Part shown: piece by piece, positions 22,308-24,444 of the stretch
Position numbering within the stretch: position 1 is the first letter of the stretch
How the letters are laid out: each line of letters begins with the position of its first letter
Assembly (NCBI GenBank): GCA_017880705.1
Contig: JADGRS010000007.1
Span: 1-24,444 of the forward strand
Length of the DNA: 24,444 nt
Direction of reading: 5' to 3'
DNA from: Burkholderiales bacterium
GTDB taxonomy: Bacteria > Pseudomonadota > Gammaproteobacteria > Burkholderiales > Usitatibacteraceae
Notes under the pieces: model-generated
What the model was told of the DNA's origin: nothing
Databases searched by the model: none
Seen by the model: only the letters and a program-made list of their open reading frames with translations
Translations under genes and position numbers: made by a program

Positions 22308-22571
22308 ATGACGAATACCGCGGACAGGACCACGATTTCAGGAACGCAGCTCTACGCGATCTTCGATCGTGAGTTCAAGAACCTGAGGCCGAGCGCTTGC
22401 ACGCGATGCAACGTTCCGTTGCCCTACTGGCGGAATCCGCCGGACGACGTTTCCGCCAACTGGCACATCGGCACGCCCGCCGAATGCAAGCAGGGGTGCC
22501 ACCTCATCATCGCGGAGCTGCTGGCGCGCCTCTGGACCCGCTACGACGTCGAGCAGCAGCTCGCGCAGTAG
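22308..22571 (+). CDS. Small cysteine-pair protein of unknown function (87 aa)
   Basis: The start is ATG 22308. The product has a helix TQLYAIFDREFKNLRP, then CTRCNVPLPYWRNPPDD, and ECKQGCHLIIAELLARLWTRYDVEQQL. The four cysteines in two pairs (CxxC and CxxxC, about 30 residues apart), with a nearby histidine, suggest a small zinc-binding fold. It is divergent from the creatininase-family gene and convergent with the repeat protein gene. I have seen no named domain; role unknown. Confidence 0.65.
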   Translation: MTNTADRTTISGTQLYAIFDREFKNLRPSACTRCNVPLPYWRNPPDDVSANWHIGTPAECKQGCHLIIAELLARLWTRYDVEQQLAQ

Positions 22572-22596
22572 CGGGTTCGCCGGACCGGGCCTAGTT

Positions 22597-22950
22597 GCAC
22601 ACCGACTGGGTCGTTCCGAACACCTGGCGCTGGATGGACTTGGTGACGGGGGTGCCGTCCACCGAGTAGGTGAGCGTGCCCGCGACGCCGTTGGTGAACG
22701 CGACGCTCATCGTTCCCGCCTTGGCGAAGGTGATTCCAGGCCACGGCACCGTATTGAACGCCGGCCCGGTGGTGCGCAACAGGTCGCCCGAGAACGAGCC
22801 ATCGGCCTGCTTCGGCATCGACGCGACGAGCCACATTCCCTTGTTGTTCGAGGCGTACGTGAAGAGCGTGGCGAAGATGGTGGCTCCCTGATGGGTGAAG
22901 TTGATGCCCCATCCGCTTTCGGCCGGATTCCACCACAGGTCCTGGTAGTT
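22597..22950 (-). repeat. Repeat block 2 (C-terminal copy)
   Basis: It encodes NYQDLWW through the cysteine of TTQSVC. It is about half identical to block 1 by eye; an 11-residue linker (TFTSGSRAAAT) separates the blocks. Confidence 0.85.
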
Positions 22951-22983
22951 CGTCGCGGCGGCGCGCGATCCGCTCGTGAAAGT

Positions 22984-23340
22984 GCACGTAGGCTCCGTGT
23001 CGAACACCTGGCGTGTGATGGCCTTGGTCACGCCGGTGCCGTTCACGTTATAGACGAGCGTGCCCTGGCTCTTGCCCGCGAAGCTCGCGGTCATCGTGCC
23101 CACCTGGGTCGCCGTATCCTGGCTCCAGGGGGCGTTGAACGCCGACCCCACTGTTTGATAGAGCGCTCCCGTGTAGCTGCCATCCGTCTGCTTAGTCATC
23201 GTCGCCACGAGCCACAGGCCCGACTGATCGGAGGCGTAAGTGAAGAGTGAAGCGAAGATGATGTCGCTCTGGTGGTTGAAGTTGATTCCCCAGCCCGACT
23301 CGGAATTGGCCGGCGCAGCCCACCAGAGGTCGGTGTAGTT
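22984..23340 (-). repeat. Repeat block 1 (N-terminal copy)
   Basis: It encodes NYTDLWW through the cysteine of EPTC and matches block 2 in order and spacing of the WGINF, LFTYAS, WLVA, GTM and RQVF landmarks. Confidence 0.85.
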
Positions 23341-23372
23341 CGGGAGGGCAGCCGGCGCGACGAACCCGCTGG
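23340..23372. other. Sequence junction: two genes truncated head to head
   Basis: Left of this point the minus strand encodes the repeat protein; right of it the plus strand encodes the middle of a lipoprotein. Both lose their N-terminal coding parts within the same ~30 bases, and no start codon, ribosome site or promoter lies between. This is the mark of a breakpoint: a chimeric assembly, or less likely a recombination joint. Confidence 0.8.
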
Positions 23373-23752
23373 ACAAGCTCGGCAGCTACCAGGACTTCAA
23401 CGCGCTGTCCGACGCCTTCAAGAACGCCAACGCGACCATCACGATGGCTGACAAGAAGACGATCAACGGCGAGAGCGCCCAGGGGCTGCAGGTCGGCGAC
23501 GGGTCAACCGGCAATGGCGCCCTCGTCTACGTGCAGGCTGGCGGCGCCCACCTTCCGGTCGAAATCGTTCCGGCGCCGTTGGCTACCGGCGCAGCCGCCG
23601 GGGCGACCGGCAAGATCGACTTCAGTGATTTCAACAAGTCGGTGAGCATCACGGCGCCCGCGGGCGCGGTGGATATCACCCCGCTGTTGAGCGGTCTTTT
23701 CGGCGGCCTGGGCGGGGCCTCGTTGCCCAGTCCCAGCGCCAGCAGCAGCTGA
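23357..23752 (+). pseudogene. C-terminal part of an actinobacterial-style lipoprotein (LppX/LprG-like)
   Basis: About 131 residues are readable, starting abruptly with TNPLDKLGSYQDFNALSDAF. The rest (LVYVQAGGAHLPVEIV, then GKIDFSDFNKSVSITAPAGAVDI) resembles the end of LppX/LprAFG-type lipoproteins of Actinobacteria, where a D-F/Y-x-K strand and a PA-containing final strand close the lipid-binding half-barrel. The tail LLSGLFGGLGGASLPSPSASSS is low complexity. The ATG at 23444 lies inside the domain and is not a credible start. The N-terminal signal and lipobox are missing because of the junction. The family call is moderate. Confidence 0.6.
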
Positions 23753-23771
23753 GGCATCCGGCCCGGATTGG

Positions 23772-24444
23772 CTACGCGCGCAGCCGCAGCCCTCTCGGGG
23801 TCGCCCGGAATCCGGCTGCCTCAAGAGCTGCGCCGAGCGGAGTCTGCAACACCGATCCGCCGTCGGCGCGCTCGACGTCGAGGCGGCCGAGCCAACCGTC
23901 GCGCACGGCCAGCGCCAGCGCCTCGACCGCGGCTCGCATGAACGTTTCGGTTGAGGTCTCGGCGTCGCTCGCGTCGAAGGACAGCAGGGTGCGGCCGCCG
24001 CGCTCGACATAGACGGCGAGCTCGCCGTCGACCAGGACGACCAGGGCCCCTGCCTTGCGGCCGGGCCGATGGCCTTCGCGCTCGCCCTGCCTCGCCGGCC
24101 ACGGCAACGACGCGCCGTAGGGGTTGGCCGGGTCGGTGGCGGCAAGCACGAGGGCGCGCGGGCCGTCGGTGGCTGGGTCGGGCGTGCTGGTGGTGCGGAG
24201 CCGATCAACCGCGCCGGGCAGCGCGAACTGCGCTGCGCCGAGCCCTTCGATGAAGTAGCCGCGCCGACAACGGCCGGCGTCCTCGAACGCGGCCAGCACT
24301 CGATAGACCGCGGCGAATCCGCCGACGACGCCTTCGGCCTGCACGGCGCCGCGGGTCAAGACGCCGTACCGATCGAGCAGCGCCTCAGCCAACGCGTGCG
24401 ACCGTCGCGTCTCGTCAGGCGACGGCTCCGGGAGCAGACCCCAG
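23772..24444 (-). CDS. lhr: Lhr-type DEAD/DEAH-box helicase, C-terminal part (rest outside window)
   Basis: About 223 residues are visible, continuing in frame to the window edge. The sequence reads WGLLPEP, LLDRYGVLTRGAVQAEGVVGGFAAVYRVL, then FIEGLGAAQFALPGAVDRLR, NPYGASLPWP, HRPGRKAGALVVLVDGELAVYVERGGRTLLSF and ends ATPRGLRLRA. This is the conserved C-terminal domain of large Lhr helicases (about 1,500 residues), DNA-repair helicases found in Actinobacteria and some Proteobacteria. The ATP-binding and helicase domains are outside the window. A TTG at 24390-24392 is not the start. It is convergent with the lipoprotein fragment, 19 bases apart. Together with that fragment, it suggests actinobacterial DNA right of the junction. 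Confidence 0.85.
   Translation of the reverse strand, partial: WGLLPEPSPDETRRSHALAEALLDRYGVLTRGAVQAEGVVGGFAAVYRVLAAFEDAGRCRRGYFIEGLGAAQFALPGAVDRLRTTSTPDPATDGPRALVLAATDPANPYGASLPWPARQGEREGHRPGRKAGALVVLVDGELAVYVERGGRTLLSFDASDAETSTETFMRAAVEALALAVRDGWLGRLDVERADGGSVLQTPLGAALEAAGFRATPRGLRLRA

Larger units (their letters stand above)
22591..23355 (-). pseudogene. Two-repeat secreted-type protein of unknown function, N-terminus missing
   Basis: About 250 residues are visible, made of two homologous blocks of about 118 residues. Each begins NYxDLWW, continues with ESGWGINFxHQ, a strand FAxLFTYASxxxGxWLVAxMxKQxDGSxxG, then GTMxxxFxxxxxGTLxYxVxGxxVTKxIxRQVF, and ends near a cysteine. The pattern suggests a beta-rich, extracellular domain. 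The C-terminus (SVCN) is intact with a proper stop. The 5' end is not: no signal peptide or start codon of its own is present before the sequence changes character at about 23,340-23,372. The gene is therefore cut at the junction, whether by assembly or by rearrangement. Function is unknown. Confidence 0.75.

Noticed and set aside
23444..23752. A free-standing 102-residue gene starting at ATG 23444.
   Set aside because: The same frame continues upstream with matching lipoprotein-like sequence, so the ATG is internal to a truncated gene.
23357..24444. Recent horizontal transfer of actinobacterial DNA into the sox-bearing genome.
   Set aside because: Possible, but no integrase, repeat, tRNA or attachment site marks the border, and the head-to-head truncation fits an assembly chimera better.

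Overview
The window is GC-rich, gene-dense chromosomal DNA. Positions 1 to about 23,350 look like a betaproteobacterium. This rests on a PHA-granule phasin, a soxCD-YZ-AX-B cluster order that I associate with beta- and alphaproteobacteria, and a YadG/YadH-type exporter. The assignment is by protein style only; no rRNA or tRNA gene is present. The last ~1.1 kb looks like different DNA, probably actinobacterial, joined at about 23,340-23,372.

Layout. (1) 1-475: 3' part of a phasin gene, followed by a rho-independent terminator. (2) 549-1778: mobB-moaD-moaE, molybdenum-cofactor genes on the + strand. (3) 1782-10504: a complete sulfur-oxidation (Sox) locus. A divergent ArsR-type regulator (soxR) faces soxC-soxD-soxY-soxZ, a secreted DsrE-like gene, soxA-soxX, a secreted GlcG/HbpS-like gene, soxB and a soxH-like metallo-hydrolase. 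Several of these genes overlap or abut. The soxR/soxC intergenic region holds a perfect 8-bp-arm palindrome that overlaps the -35 boxes of both divergent promoters. (4) 10506-13675: a small cytochrome c, a MEDS-domain protein, an AEC-family carrier and a secreted YVTN beta-propeller. (5) 13755-18238: a CPA1 antiporter, a small winged-helix-like protein, exonuclease III and a cNMP-binding/glutaredoxin-like/thioredoxin-reductase-like fusion. (6) 18251-20783: an ABC-2 exporter pair and an orphan ModA-like binding protein. (7) 20895-22571: three small unknown proteins and a secreted creatininase-family protein. (8) 22591-about 23,355: a two-repeat protein of unknown function that loses its N-terminus at the junction. 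(9) about 23,357-24,444: the C-terminal part of an actinobacterial-style lipoprotein and the C-terminal part of an Lhr-type helicase.

How it works together. SoxXA, SoxYZ, SoxB and SoxCD form the full periplasmic thiosulfate-oxidation multi-enzyme system. SoxXA loads the sulfur substrate on the C-terminal GGCGG cysteine of SoxY, SoxB removes sulfate, and SoxCD (a Mo enzyme with a dihaem cytochrome) oxidises the sulfane sulfur. The presence of soxCD predicts complete oxidation to sulfate without sulfur globules. The upstream Moco genes could supply the SoxC cofactor. The regulator has two cysteines 66 residues apart, the spacing of the persulfide-sensing pair in SqrR/BigR, so the locus is probably derepressed by reactive sulfur species.

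No stretch longer than 300 bases lacks a gene. I saw no tRNA, rRNA, CRISPR array, transposase or attachment site.
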